DNA of 64,000 bases from Alphaproteobacteria bacterium (GCA_005884765.1 VAZV01000130.1:1-64000); one strand, 5' to 3'; counted from the first letter of the stretch, positions 26,117 to 34,777 are shown. Notes: generated by a model from the letters alone, not told the origin. Made by a program: numbers and translations.

Positions 26117-26344
26117 TCAGTGAACCTTGCGGCGGCGCCTAACCAGCCAGTAGACACCGTAGCCAATTGCGAGAACCGGAAGGCCAGCGCCAGCAATCGG
26201 CCCGGGGGCTCCATGGGCTCCCGTCTGATGGCCGGGCGCGTTACCGCAATTCCCTTTGCCATTGCAGGCTAGGGCAGGCGGCGCAACTACCATTAGAGCG
26301 AAGACCAAAGCTGCTGCAGACAAAGGACCCACGCTGATCTTCAT
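26117..26344 (-). CDS. small secreted protein with exosortase-type C-terminal sorting signal
   Basis: A 75-residue precursor. The start is the ATG at 26344 with GGAG eight bases upstream (a GTG at 26359 is also in frame). Residues 1-26 are a signal peptide ending APPALA. Residues 27-47 are a short mature segment rich in Gly, Asn and His with two Cys. Residues 48-75 form a tripartite tail: PGPIAGAGLP, a hydrophobic helix, and a basic end RRRRKVH. This layout (motif, helix, Arg cluster) is that of PEP-CTERM-like proteins. Its position beside the exosortase-like gene makes it the probable dedicated substrate. Confidence 0.75.
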   Translation of the reverse strand: MKISVGPLSAAALVFALMVVAPPALACNGKGNCGNAPGHQTGAHGAPGPIAGAGLPVLAIGYGVYWLVRRRRKVH

Positions 26345-26650
26345 TGATTTGCTCCACACTCTTAATCGGCGGTACGGTTAAATGGCTACCGCAGATTTAA
26401 TATATTAAAATCTATTTAATTTCCGCGTCCAGCGGAGAGTTAATCTCAAGGTGCGTCACTTTGACACCGCTCAATCGACGCGCGAGGCATCCGATTGGTC
26501 CCTCTGGTGCATGTCTGACAGCGACACCGATGGATGACTGAAATTGGACACGACCGGGCGCATCATTCCCGGGGGCCGAGTTCCGGTATGGGGTCAAACT
26601 GAGAAGAACTCGGCCTGAGCAAATGTCTTCCGGGTTACCCGCTGATAGTG
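26345..26650. promoter_or_regulatory. promoter region with TTTAAT-rich island upstream of substrate-like gene
   Basis: The segment 26394-26422 is a run of A and T (TTTAATATATTAAAATC then TATTTAATTT) in otherwise GC-rich DNA, some 50 bases upstream of the small secreted protein gene. Similar islands recur at other accessory promoters in this window. Likely a promoter or binding region for an AT-hook or H-NS/MucR-type regulator; no gene is seen in the rest of the segment. Confidence 0.45.
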
Positions 26651-26856
26651 TTGCAAAACTCTTTTTGGATCACTGAAGACAAATTTTCCGGGCTCCGGGC
26701 GCTGCGATCGAATAATCGTGCGGAAGGACCACAGCAACTAGTGATGAACTCACCGGCAACTTCAGTAGCGCGCTTGAGGACACATCGATCGGGGATTATC
26801 GCGCGGTTGCTCTTTTCGCGGAAAAATCGCTGAAAGCCATTTTTGGAGTTTTGCAA
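26651..26856. mobile_element. 206-bp inverted-repeat element (MITE-like)
   Basis: Bounded by perfect 11-bp inverted repeats TTGCAAAACTC and GAGTTTTGCAA. The interior has no complete gene; a minus-strand frame crosses both ends, as in an internally deleted insertion sequence. No target duplication is obvious at the ends. It could be a non-autonomous element mobilised by a transposase elsewhere, or the paired ends left by a deletion. Confidence 0.55.
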
Positions 26857-27019
26857 GATATCCCACTGAAAGCGGACATTGCTCGATACAGCCGGCAAGC
26901 CTCAAAGATGCCACAATGGAACATGCGCGGCAATGGAAATCGTTTAGGGAGGCTTGCGCTGGTCCGGCGTCGCAGCCATCGCCGTTACAGCCTACCCCTC
27001 GTCCTTATGGAACAAGGAG

Positions 27020-27139
27020 GACGGACGGTCATGGGAAATCACGCAGAGATTTTCAGAAGGTGGCAACTCCTTAGCCCCCTACTTGAATCAACGTCAGCGA
27101 AGCTTATGGGCTGCCGCAGAAGCTAAAGTGATCGGTTAG
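27020..27139 (+). pseudogene. fragment of an ISAzo13-type transposase
   Basis: A short plus-strand stretch encoding APYLNQRQRSLWAAAEAKVIG and then a stop. The LNxRQRxLWAAxEAxxxG pattern is the N-terminal signature of the Rhodopirellula/ISAzo13 transposase family. Nothing downstream continues the protein, so only a scrap remains. Moderate confidence because the match rests on about 20 residues. Confidence 0.5.
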
Positions 27140-27215
27140 CTGCAGGCGTGCTAATTTCGCAGGGCGACTGAGCGGCTATTGATGCCGGCAATCCCAACGA
27201 TCAGCCATAATATCA

Positions 27216-27249
27216 CTTAACATCTAATTTAATTTGATTTAATTTAATC
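27216..27249. promoter_or_regulatory. TTTAAT-rich island upstream of LTXXQ protein
   Basis: A run of TTAACATCTAATTTAATTTG and further TTTAATTTAATC copies, about 55 bases before the start of the large LTXXQ gene. Probable promoter or regulator-binding region; it resembles the islands before several other accessory genes here. Confidence 0.45.
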
Positions 27250-27303
27250 GACGCCGATTTAGTTTTGAATGGCGTCGCATTTAACTAAGCGAGACTTGCT
27301 GCT

Positions 27304-29484
27304 ATGGAGATCGCGAAGCAAATTGACATTGCTCCTAAGAACGGGGATTTAATTATCCTGCAGGCCGGATGTTCGTGGGAGTTGGGACGCTGGGCTCAGG
27401 AGGCCAACGGGTGGGTTCAACCCGACGGAGCACCTGTCCGAATTTCTCCAACACACTGGACACGGCTCTCCGATGACGTCGCTGATGCGACCGATCGTGA
27501 ACGTTTCCTGTTTATTACTGCTCCCCTCCCAGACAACGAAACAGCACAAAAGCGACCTCTCACTCGTTTGATCCTGGCTTTCGTGACCGCAATTTTCTGC
27601 ATCGGCGGATTTGTCTTTTGGACCGGATCCAAAGATTCAAGCTCTGATAATTCGGCAGCCGACCTGGAAAGAGAATTCCCTCTGGAACGAGATCGAGCGT
27701 TTGTCGCTTTCGGCGGTCTCACTGCCGCTCCGGAGCGCGAAGATGTTGCGCTAACCCAGGCCTTGGAGAGCAAACGAATTGCGAATTCCAAACAGATGGA
27801 GTTGAAGCAGGCGCTCGAGGAAAGCGAGGCAAGGTCGAAGGCGCTCGCCCGTGAGCTTGCGTCAGCTCGCGAGGATGATGTCGCGGCCCGCAATCTCGCT
27901 GCTGCGCGCGAGCGCGAGAATGCCAGACAGGCACTGGAGACCAAGCAAATTGCCGATGCCAGGCAGAAGGAGCTGCAGCAGGCGCTCGACGAAAGTGAAA
28001 AAAGGGCGTTCGCGCTCGAGCGCGAACTTACGTCCGCGCGCAAGACTATTGCGTCGGCCGAAAGGCCCTCCAACGCAGAGGTGGCTGTTCGAGACGCCGC
28101 CTCGCCAACTGGACCTCTTAACCAGCCCATGGAAGGGTCGAACGCTGCGTCTAAGGCCTCCGTATCGGCTGCGCCAACGCGCGAGCAACTGCGCAGCCAA
28201 CAACGCGAGGAGCGCGCGCTGCGCCAACTGGAAACCCGTGAATTGCGAAAGCTCCCGGCTGCGCAGCGCCCGCAGAAGCAGCAGGAAATCAATCAGCAGC
28301 GTGAGCAGCGCGCGCAGCAGCGGCTACAACCCAACGACCATGCTCAGCCGAATGCATTGGTTCAACCCGATGCGCAAGCGCAGGGCGGCGAGCGTCCTAA
28401 CGGCGTCGCGCGTGTTACACCGCAGGCAGCACAGCAAGGCCGCTTCGCCGCGCCGTTTGCGGCACTGGCGCAAGGTGCCAATTTCCGCGCAGGCACGGTT
28501 GCGCTCGCCCCACGCCGGGCCTGGCGCCTCGGCCTGCGCGCGGCCTTCGTGCCATGGCACGGGCCGGTGTTCTGGCCCTATGCCTATTCGGACGTATTCG
28601 ATTACGCGTTCTGGCCCTCTGGCTATGATGACGGTTACTTTGCCTATGCCTATGATGATTTCTTCGACGGCGTGTTCTGGGGCCAAACCGGCCCGCCGCC
28701 TGAGTACAGTTATGCGTATGCACCGCCAGACGCACGTCTAGCCCGATCGACCTCTTCCGTGGAAGAACTGTGTACGCAACCCGGCACGGGCATCACTGCT
28801 TGGCCGGTCGCAGAAATCAAAAGCAAGGTCGGCTTGAATACCGAGCAGAAGCAGCTACTCGACCAGGTGCGAAGCTCGGGCCAGCAAGCCGCCAGCGCGT
28901 TCAAAGCCTCATGCCCCGCGAAAAACGCTTTCGCGATGACGCCACCCGGTCGCCTGCTGGCGATGACGTTGCGGCTCACAGCCACGCTCGAAGCAGTGCA
29001 GACGGTCCGCCCGGCGATGGAGAAGTTCTATAACTCGCTGAGCGATGGGCGGAAGGAGCGCTTGAACGAAATTGGGCCGAAACAGCCCAAGAACAACGCC
29101 GAGGTCAACCAGACGTCGGCGCGGGATGGCAAGAGCTGCAGCGAACCGAAAGCCGGACTTGCCAATCTGCCGATCGATCGGATCGAGGACGCGGTCAAGC
29201 CGACCAACGCACAGGAAGATGGTTTGAAGCACCTTGCGGAGGCCACCGCCAAGGCTGTCTCGATCATGCAAGCCGCCTGCCCTGTGGACACGCCAATCAC
29301 CCCGCCCGGTCGGTTGGAGGCTATGGAGAAGCGCCTGCAGACCATGATCGATGCAGCTAATACGGTGAAGCCTGCGCTCAACGACTTTTATGGGTCATTG
29401 AGCAGCGAGCAAAAGGCGAGATTTAACATCATCGGAAAAGCTGGCGAAGCTGGAAGAAGAGGTGAAACGGCTGGCCGCGATTGA
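27304..29484 (+). CDS. LTXXQ/Spy-domain membrane-anchored protein with IS-derived 3' end
   Basis: 726 residues. Residues 1-75 are a small soluble N-domain; 87-107 a membrane helix (LILAFVTAIFCIGGFVFW); 120-270 a charged coiled coil with repeated ALE/KQ blocks (QALEESEARSKALARELASA type); 270-430 Gln/Arg/Pro-rich; about 470-530 aromatic (VFWPYAYSDVFDYAFWPSGY). Two LTXXQ-like repeats follow (ending in SDGRKERLNEIG and SSEQKARFNIIG), each with a Cys-containing loop and a PPGRL motif. The last 14 or so codons are read from IS1182 debris, so the natural C-terminus was lost. LTXXQ repeats occur in periplasmic Spy/CpxP-type chaperones. Confidence 0.8.
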   Translation: MEIAKQIDIAPKNGDLIILQAGCSWELGRWAQEANGWVQPDGAPVRISPTHWTRLSDDVADATDRERFLFITAPLPDNETAQKRPLTRLILAFVTAIFCIGGFVFWTGSKDSSSDNSAADLEREFPLERDRAFVAFGGLTAAPEREDVALTQALESKRIANSKQMELKQALEESEARSKALARELASAREDDVAARNLAAARERENARQALETKQIADARQKELQQALDESEKRAFALERELTSARKTIASAERPSNAEVAVRDAASPTGPLNQPMEGSNAASKASVSAAPTREQLRSQQREERALRQLETRELRKLPAAQRPQKQQEINQQREQRAQQRLQPNDHAQPNALVQPDAQAQGGERPNGVARVTPQAAQQGRFAAPFAALAQGANFRAGTVALAPRRAWRLGLRAAFVPWHGPVFWPYAYSDVFDYAFWPSGYDDGYFAYAYDDFFDGVFWGQTGPPPEYSYAYAPPDARLARSTSSVEELCTQPGTGITAWPVAEIKSKVGLNTEQKQLLDQVRSSGQQAASAFKASCPAKNAFAMTPPGRLLAMTLRLTATLEAVQTVRPAMEKFYNSLSDGRKERLNEIGPKQPKNNAEVNQTSARDGKSCSEPKAGLANLPIDRIEDAVKPTNAQEDGLKHLAEATAKAVSIMQAACPVDTPITPPGRLEAMEKRLQTMIDAANTVKPALNDFYGSLSSEQKARFNIIGKAGEAGRRGETAGRD

Positions 29485-29810
29485 AAAGGCATTTGCTCGC
29501 CTCGCGCGACAAGCAGATATCGCTGACCGATCCCGATTGCCGCTCGATGGCAACGAGCGGGCGCGGCTCAGGCATGGTCGCCTACAATGTGCAAAGTGCG
29601 GTCGACACCACGAACCATCTGATTGTCGCACACGAGGTCACCAACGTCGGCACTGATAGATCGCAACTGGCGACGATGGCGCAGGCGGCGAAAGCCGCGC
29701 TGCGCAGCGATAATTTGGACGTCGTTGCGGATCGGGGCTACTTTAAAGGTGAGGAAATCCTGGCGTGCGAACGGGCCGGGGTCGAGGCCGAGCAGACGCG
29801 CCAATCTTAA
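29438..29810 (+). pseudogene. IS1182-family transposase fragment
   Basis: Two frames encode consecutive parts of an IS1182 transposase: KLEEEVKRLAAIEKAFA from about 29438, then DKQISLTDPDCRSMATSGRG, GYNVQ-like MVAYNVQSAVDTTNHLIVAH and LDVVADRGYFKGEEILACE. The N- and C-terminal thirds are missing and the frame shifts near 29500. The fragment directly abuts the LTXXQ gene and supplies its stop codon. Confidence 0.85.
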
Positions 29811-29905
29811 ATCCGGGGGGCCACGATGAAGTCGATCGATAAAATATCACGATTTGACAGCGAATTCTGCTCGAGAACGATTGGCGTAGCCTAAAGGATC
29901 GGATC

Positions 29906-30928
29906 ATGAAGATGGAAGAAATGGGTCAGCAACCGCTGGGGCGGCGTGAATTTAATAAACTTTGCGCGGCGCTCGGTTTATCGCTCCCCGCCATCAGCGC
30001 AATGATTGCGGGTGCGTCGACTCTCACCGCGGCCACTGGCGCGGCTTCAAACGGTGCAGGGCGTGCGGTAAAGTTCCACGACGGCACCATCGCCCCGGCG
30101 CTCGGTCAGGGCTTTGCGAGTCTTGGGCAGGGAAGACATCCGGAAGCCGTTGAGGAAGAAGCGCTGCGCACAGGCCTTTCGCTCGGAATGACATTGATCG
30201 ACACGGCGGAGGGGTACGGCAACGGCCGCTCCGAGGAATTGATCGGCCACGTGATTGCCGGTCAGCGCGACCGCGTATTCCTAGTCTCCAAAGTGACGCC
30301 CAATCACGTGACGAGAAACGACATCGCGCGTGCTTGCGAGGCAAGCCTCGCCCGTCTCGACACTGATCATCTCGATCTCTACCTGCTGCACTGGCGAAAT
30401 CCGGACACCGACCTCTCCGGCGTTGTGGTGGCGTTCGAAAGTCTACGCGTGGCGGGCAAGATTCGCGCTTGGGGCGTGTCCAACTTCAACGTCAGCGACA
30501 TGGAAGACCTCTTCCGTGTTCCACACGGTGATCGCTGTGCGACCAATCAGGTCTATTACAATATCGGAGGCCGCGGTATTGAGTATGATCTGCTGCCGTG
30601 GTGCGAGCAGCGCGGCATGCCGGTGATGGCCTATGCTCCGCTCGGCCACAGCAGACTAGTGCGTGACCCCACGCTTGCTCGCATCGGCGCAGCACACGGT
30701 TGTTCGGCGACCGCGGTCGCGCTGGCCTGGGCCATCCGCAGCGGTAACGTCATCGCAATTCCCGAATCCGGCTCGCCGGCGCATGTAAAAGAGAATGCCG
30801 TTGCGCTCTCACTGATGCTCACGCCGCAGGATCTTCAGATACTGGATGCGGCGCATCCATTGCGGTGGGTAAATCTTTTGCGGCCGCTGTTAGATCGCAG
30901 CAAGCGATGGCTCGGGAATTTGCTGTGA
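29906..30928 (+). CDS. Tat-exported aldo/keto reductase
   Basis: A 340-residue aldo/keto reductase. The N-terminus has a twin-arginine signal (GRREFNKLCAALGLSLPAIS), implying export of a folded, cofactor-loaded enzyme. The AKR core shows LIDTAEGYGNGRSEELIG (catalytic Asp and Tyr), VFLVSKVTPNH (Lys), LYLLHWRNP (His), IRAWGVSNFN and late AIPESGSPAHVKENA for NADP binding. Substrate is unknown. It stands alone between IS1182 debris and a decayed small gene. Confidence 0.88.
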   Translation: MKMEEMGQQPLGRREFNKLCAALGLSLPAISAMIAGASTLTAATGAASNGAGRAVKFHDGTIAPALGQGFASLGQGRHPEAVEEEALRTGLSLGMTLIDTAEGYGNGRSEELIGHVIAGQRDRVFLVSKVTPNHVTRNDIARACEASLARLDTDHLDLYLLHWRNPDTDLSGVVVAFESLRVAGKIRAWGVSNFNVSDMEDLFRVPHGDRCATNQVYYNIGGRGIEYDLLPWCEQRGMPVMAYAPLGHSRLVRDPTLARIGAAHGCSATAVALAWAIRSGNVIAIPESGSPAHVKENAVALSLMLTPQDLQILDAAHPLRWVNLLRPLLDRSKRWLGNLL

Positions 30929-31004
30929 TGATAATAGCCGCGACCGGCTCTTAGACCTTTGTCGTGAGCGCAAAAACGCTTGCGACATAAATCCCCTGAA
31001 CGAA

Positions 31005-31260
31005 ATGCGTCGATGTCCGCGAAGTTCTGGCCGTCCACCCCATAAGCTAGTTGAGATCGGCAACGGCATCGAGCCGGTGCAGGACGGCGGCCTGTACGTC
31101 GAGCTGATCAGTGCCGCCTTCCTCAGGCGGATCGCCTGACGAATACCGCGCCGGCATCGACCGCGCGATCTCGAACGGCTGGTCCTGGCGGCATGAGAGC
31201 GGGACCTACCTGAAGTCCACGCCGGCTGGAGCCGAGCTGTTTCGCGAGGCCGATACGGAA
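31005..31260 (+). pseudogene. frameshifted small conserved gene
   Basis: The first part (from ATG 31005) reads KLVEIGNGIEPVQDGGLYVE and stops at 31137-31139. In the next frame the expected continuation is found: GGSPDEYRAGIDRAISNGW, then HESGTYLKSTPAGAELF. I recognise the joined pattern as a common small conserved protein of Bradyrhizobium. A frameshift near 31120-31130 has broken it, and its usual stop after AELF is also lost, so the second frame reads into the next gene. Confidence 0.6.
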
Positions 31261-31494
31261 ATGACGGATTACGAGACCGTCATTCGCGACCTGCTGAGCG
31301 GCCAGTATACAAATCCGGTCCGGGTCGTCAGCTTCAACACCGCTGAAGGCTGGTCGCGCGATGTCTCCGCTGACATCGCCGAAGAGTTGCGGCAGCGCTG
31401 CGAAATGGTGCGGCGGGAACTTCCCGCGAGCCTTCGGGGCTTCTTCGAACGTTTCGATCAACCATCGGCGACTGAGCAGCGTCAACCTTGCTGA
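31261..31494 (+). CDS. small hypothetical protein, 77 aa
   Basis: The start is placed at the ATG at 31261 (MTDYETVIRDLLSGQYTNPV), although the frame is open from 31111 through the broken gene upstream. The pattern RVVSFNTAEGWSRDVSADIA with a helical acidic C-terminus is, to my knowledge, a conserved small protein that often follows the upstream gene in this genus. No domain of known function. Confidence 0.65.
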   Translation: MTDYETVIRDLLSGQYTNPVRVVSFNTAEGWSRDVSADIAEELRQRCEMVRRELPASLRGFFERFDQPSATEQRQPC

Positions 31495-31647
31495 CGTTGC
31501 TGCCACCATGACTTGACACACCGGTTAGGGCTGGTACTGCACCAGTGGAATATATAGAGCAGCGTGTTGATCGAGAGAGCGCGGCCGGACGCCGGCCGCG
31601 ATTGGCGCCAATCCCGCTCGCTGTGACACCCCGATCGAGAGAAACTG

Positions 31648-32564
31648 ATGCGGCGCGAGCTTATCATCGTTCTCTATCATCACATTGCGGAGGATGGCGA
31701 CCCGTTAACAAAGCAGCTTGGCCTTGCCACAAGGCCAGATGCTTTTGAAAAGCACGTCCGGTATTTCGCGCAGAATTTCGATTTCGTGAGTGGATCGGAC
31801 CTAATTTGCGGCGTTCTGCCACCGAGACCTCTTCTCATTACATTCGACGATGCGTATCGTTCGGTTCTCGACGTCGGCGCCGCCATTCTCAAGAACGCAA
31901 GTGCGCCATCGGTATTCTTCATCAATCCCGCAACATTGACGGGCGCCACATTGCCGATCGACAATGTCCTGTCGCTGGCTATCGAAGAATGCGGCCGCAA
32001 AGGGGTATCAGCCATCCTGAACATCACCGACGGAGGAATCTCGTCGGCCGTCCGCCGATTGCGGACGTCGTTCCGAGATTGAACCAGCCACAAGTTGCGG
32101 AAGCAAAGCAACGGCTTTGTTTTGCGATGGGCACTACCGAAGCGGAAATACGGCGCGGCTCAAACCTCTTTCTCGGGACCGCTGACATCAAGGCGCTCTC
32201 CAGCATGCGAATTGAAATAGGCAACCACTCGATGGGCCACACATTTTTCCGTTCTCTCTCACCGACCGAACTGGAGACGGAAATCGTCGAGAGCCGCGCA
32301 CTTCTGGAGTATCTATCGGGCCAGCCGGTGCCATATCTAAGTATCCCATATGGAAACATGTTGGATGCGACCGGAAATGCGCTCACCGCGGCACGGCGCA
32401 GCAAACACAAGGCAATTTTTCTGGTCCATGCGAAAAGCAATCGCTTTCGCCCGGCGTCAGACATTTTCTATCGAGTCAGCCCGGGGGCTGCGGCGCTCGA
32501 AGACCTTCCGTTCAAGCTCCGCGTGATGCCGATGATACGATCTGTAAGGGGCTGGGTATGGTAG
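31648..32564 (+). pseudogene. polysaccharide deacetylase, frameshifted
   Basis: A NodB-homology deacetylase split across two frames. The first frame (31648-32082) holds IIVLYHHIAEDGD and motif 1 LITFDDAYRS with the catalytic/metal aspartates. The second frame (from about 32070) holds motif 2 EIGNHSMGHTFF with metal histidines and motif 3 YLSIPYGN. All motifs survive, so a single indel near 32050-32085 (or a sequencing error) is the only defect. The stop overlaps the formyltransferase start by about 7 bases, so they form an operon. It would remove N-acetyl groups from a glycan or sugar intermediate. Confidence 0.75.
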
Positions 32565-33385
32565 CTGCGCGTGCCAAGCGAAAACGGATTGCAATACTTA
32601 CGCAGGATGGTCCCGAACATCACTATGTCGTAAACACCCTATGTGCTGAGTTGGCTATCGATCGTATAATTGTCGATCGGCAGCCGCGGAGACCAGATAT
32701 CCGCCGTGCGATGCGCAACGGCGTCAGGCACTTGCTCAGTAAAGCGGCGCGGGCCAGCTTTCTCAAATTGATCGGCGATGAGGAAGCGCGGGTTCGGTCG
32801 CTTCGGCGCCTGTTCGGAAAAAGGGGTGAGGTTTTTGATGCACCGGACAAACTCTATTATCTCGATGGCATCAACAGTGATGAGACAATTGCGCTATTGC
32901 GGCAGCTAGATCCTAGTGCGCTTCTTGTCTATGGTACGTCGGTGGTGAAGAATAACGTGCTCGGCCTGGCGCGCGATATTTGCCTCAATATGCACACGGG
33001 CATCAGCCCCCAGTATCGTGGGACCGCGTGCGCTTTCTGGCCGATCGTCAATGGCGAATTCGAAATGGTTGGGGCGACTGTCCATGAATGCACGTCACAG
33101 ATCGACGGCGGAACTATCTACGAAACAGTGCATGCACAATACGAGCCCGGGGACGACTTGCACACGATTTTCGGCCGTGCGGTCATTGTCGGTGCAGACG
33201 CCTATGTCGGGGCAGTAAAGCGCTATCTCGCCGGCACCTTGAATGGAACGCCGCAAGACCTCACTCTTGGGCGCGAATATCGAGGGTCCGACCTCACGAT
33301 TGGCCGGGAACTGGTGGCAAGGCGCCGCCTTGCACGGTGGGCAACAAGACCAAATTGCGGCAATCCGCGCTGCCGTCCTGGGTGA
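32558..33385 (+). CDS. formyltransferase family protein
   Basis: A 275-residue protein with a formyl-transferase (Fmt/ArnA-type) core: RKRIAILTQDGPEHHYVVN at the start, LLVYGTSVVKNNVL, then CLNMHTGISPQYRGTACAFW with the catalytic His of the HxGxSPxYRG motif and EMVGATVHECTSQIDGGTI with the conserved Asp. It probably uses N10-formyl-tetrahydrofolate to formylate an amino sugar or small amine. Coupling to a deacetylase suggests deacetylation then formylation of a sugar amine. The last 20 residues look unrelated to the family and may reflect a rearranged 3' end. Confidence 0.83.
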   Translation: MVAARAKRKRIAILTQDGPEHHYVVNTLCAELAIDRIIVDRQPRRPDIRRAMRNGVRHLLSKAARASFLKLIGDEEARVRSLRRLFGKRGEVFDAPDKLYYLDGINSDETIALLRQLDPSALLVYGTSVVKNNVLGLARDICLNMHTGISPQYRGTACAFWPIVNGEFEMVGATVHECTSQIDGGTIYETVHAQYEPGDDLHTIFGRAVIVGADAYVGAVKRYLAGTLNGTPQDLTLGREYRGSDLTIGRELVARRRLARWATRPNCGNPRCRPG

Positions 33386-33468
33386 TTCTCGTGGCGCTGG
33401 CGCTCTTCGTTCAACGGATTTCTTCGATATCATCGAAGCCTTCGTGATGGCTAATCGGAGTCCCTCCT

Positions 33469-33540
33469 GATCTGTGGGTGTGGTTCGCGCTCAATAACGG
33501 CCGGCCGCTGACCGCCTTCGCTGGCATCTGGACCGAGTTC
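33469..33540 (+). pseudogene. remnant of an SOS-response-associated peptidase (SRAP/YedK)
   Basis: A 24-residue scrap reading WVWFALNNGRPLTAFAGIW followed by TEF, the internal block of SRAP/HMCES proteins that protect abasic sites. The flanks do not continue the family, so it is a deletion relic. Confidence 0.6.
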
Positions 33541-33655
33541 ACTCAAATAGAAGGGACGCAACGCCGCCACGACTGCCCGACATTAGAAACTATGCATGGT
33601 TGCTAAACCAAACGGGGCCAAATTGGGCCACTGCTGAATCGGGCCATTGTGGGGC

Positions 33656-33790
33656 TTAAAACAGGCCAGCACTGAGAAACGCGACAACGAGCGCCGTCGC
33701 GACCAGCGCGTTGACGCTGGTAACGATGATACCGAGGTAGAGACCGCCTATAACGTTCTCTGACCGGAACTTGATCCGCTTTTCGGGCAT
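33656..33790 (-). CDS. 44-aa single-helix membrane protein
   Basis: Begins MPEKRIKFRSENVIGGLYLG and contains one or two hydrophobic stretches (IIVTSVNALVATALVVAFL). A clear GAGGAAAG ribosome site lies eight bases before the ATG. A basic N-terminus followed by a helix suggests an inner-membrane peptide. Function unknown. Confidence 0.6.
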   Translation of the reverse strand: MPEKRIKFRSENVIGGLYLGIIVTSVNALVATALVVAFLSAGLF

Positions 33791-33892
33791 CGCACTTTCC
33801 TCGTGCAATTATCCCACCCAAGACATCACGCGCGAATCGGGATTCCGTTCCGGGCCAAATGTATAAAAAGCAAATTAAGAGTCTGCGCGGCC

Positions 33893-34069
33893 CTATTTTG
33901 GTGGCTGTAGCTCGCCCTTCAGCCAGCCGATGATCTCATCGGTTTTCAGCGGGTCTTGGCCATCGCATTCGAGGCACTGGAACGTGCGCGGGCCTTTGCC
34001 GCCGGGAGGCAGCGCTAGAATCAAATAAGCCCCGCAGTCGGGGCAAGTCGGTCGTTTGGCCTGTCCCAT
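33893..34069 (-). CDS. small zinc-ribbon protein, 58 aa
   Basis: Starts MGQAKRPTCPDCGAYLILAL at 34069 (an upstream in-frame start at 34126 lacks conserved sequence). Two knuckles, CPDC and CLEC, form a likely zinc ribbon, followed by DPLKTDEIIGWLKGEL. I recognise this as a frequent small protein of Bradyrhizobium-type genomes. Possibly a nucleic-acid or protein-binding accessory; no demonstrated role. Confidence 0.75.
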   Translation of the reverse strand: MGQAKRPTCPDCGAYLILALPPGGKGPRTFQCLECDGQDPLKTDEIIGWLKGELQPPK

Positions 34070-34183
34070 GGGACAATTTTGCCGCTGCCCAAAATGCTCG
34101 TCAATTGAAAAACCAAATTTGGCCACAAGCGATAAGGCTACGCGGTCTCACTCGCCGGAGCCATCGGCCGCCGATCAGGCCGC

Positions 34184-34297
34184 CTACTTCGGCGACGGGA
34201 CGACCTTCAACTTGATGTTGGCGGATTCACCATGGCGGAAGTAGCTCGTCCGCCCGGCGTCCCGCTTCACTTTGATCGATCCGTCAGTCTCAATCAC
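34184..34297 (-). CDS. possible 37-aa protein or gene remnant
   Basis: Minus-strand frame from a GTG reading VIETDGSIKVKRDAGRTSYF and ending NIKLKVVPSPK. The sequence looks coding but has no good ribosome site and no ATG, so it may be the 3' end of a lost gene. Reported as tentative. Confidence 0.3.
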   Translation of the reverse strand: MIETDGSIKVKRDAGRTSYFRHGESANIKLKVVPSPK

Positions 34298-34468
34298 GGT
34301 CCCAAGTTCTTGGGTGTTGGGCGGATGCTGTAAGATAGTGGAATGACTGTTGGGGTCGGGCGCTCAGTTTTGGCTTTCTTCGACCATTGAAGCGGCCCGG
34401 AGCCGCCCAGAATTGGCCCTTGGGCCGAAGCAGCCTTCCACAACTGCAAATCATCTGGGTTTAAAGAA

Positions 34469-34777
34469 ATGAAACCTCATGATCTCAAATCGATGTCGGT
34501 GGACGAGCTTTGGTCCCTTCACGAGTTTGTCTCCGCGACATTGGCTCGCAAAATACAAGCCGAAACAGCAAGGCTTAATCAGCAATTGAGTCAGCTCGGC
34601 CTGGGCGCCGTCCCTGTAAAGAAGGTGAGTCACGCGCGGCGATCTTACCCGCAGGTTTTTCCGAAATATAGAAATCCCGCAGAGCCGTCCGAGACTTGGG
34701 CAGGCCGCGGGAAGAAGCCGCGCTGGCTGACCGCACAGCTCAGGTCGGGAAAACGAATCGACGATTTTCGGATTTGA
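34469..34777 (+). CDS. H-NS family nucleoid-associated protein
   Basis: A 102-residue protein with an N-terminal oligomerising coiled coil (VDELWSLHEFVSATLARKI, residues 10-45) and the C-terminal DNA-binding block YRNPAEPSETWAGRGKKPRW typical of H-NS/HvrA proteins of alphaproteobacteria. Such proteins bind curved, AT-rich DNA in the minor groove and silence acquired genes. It lies in an accessory region whose promoters are AT-rich, which fits that role. Ends KRIDDFRI. Confidence 0.9.
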   Translation: MKPHDLKSMSVDELWSLHEFVSATLARKIQAETARLNQQLSQLGLGAVPVKKVSHARRSYPQVFPKYRNPAEPSETWAGRGKKPRWLTAQLRSGKRIDDFRI

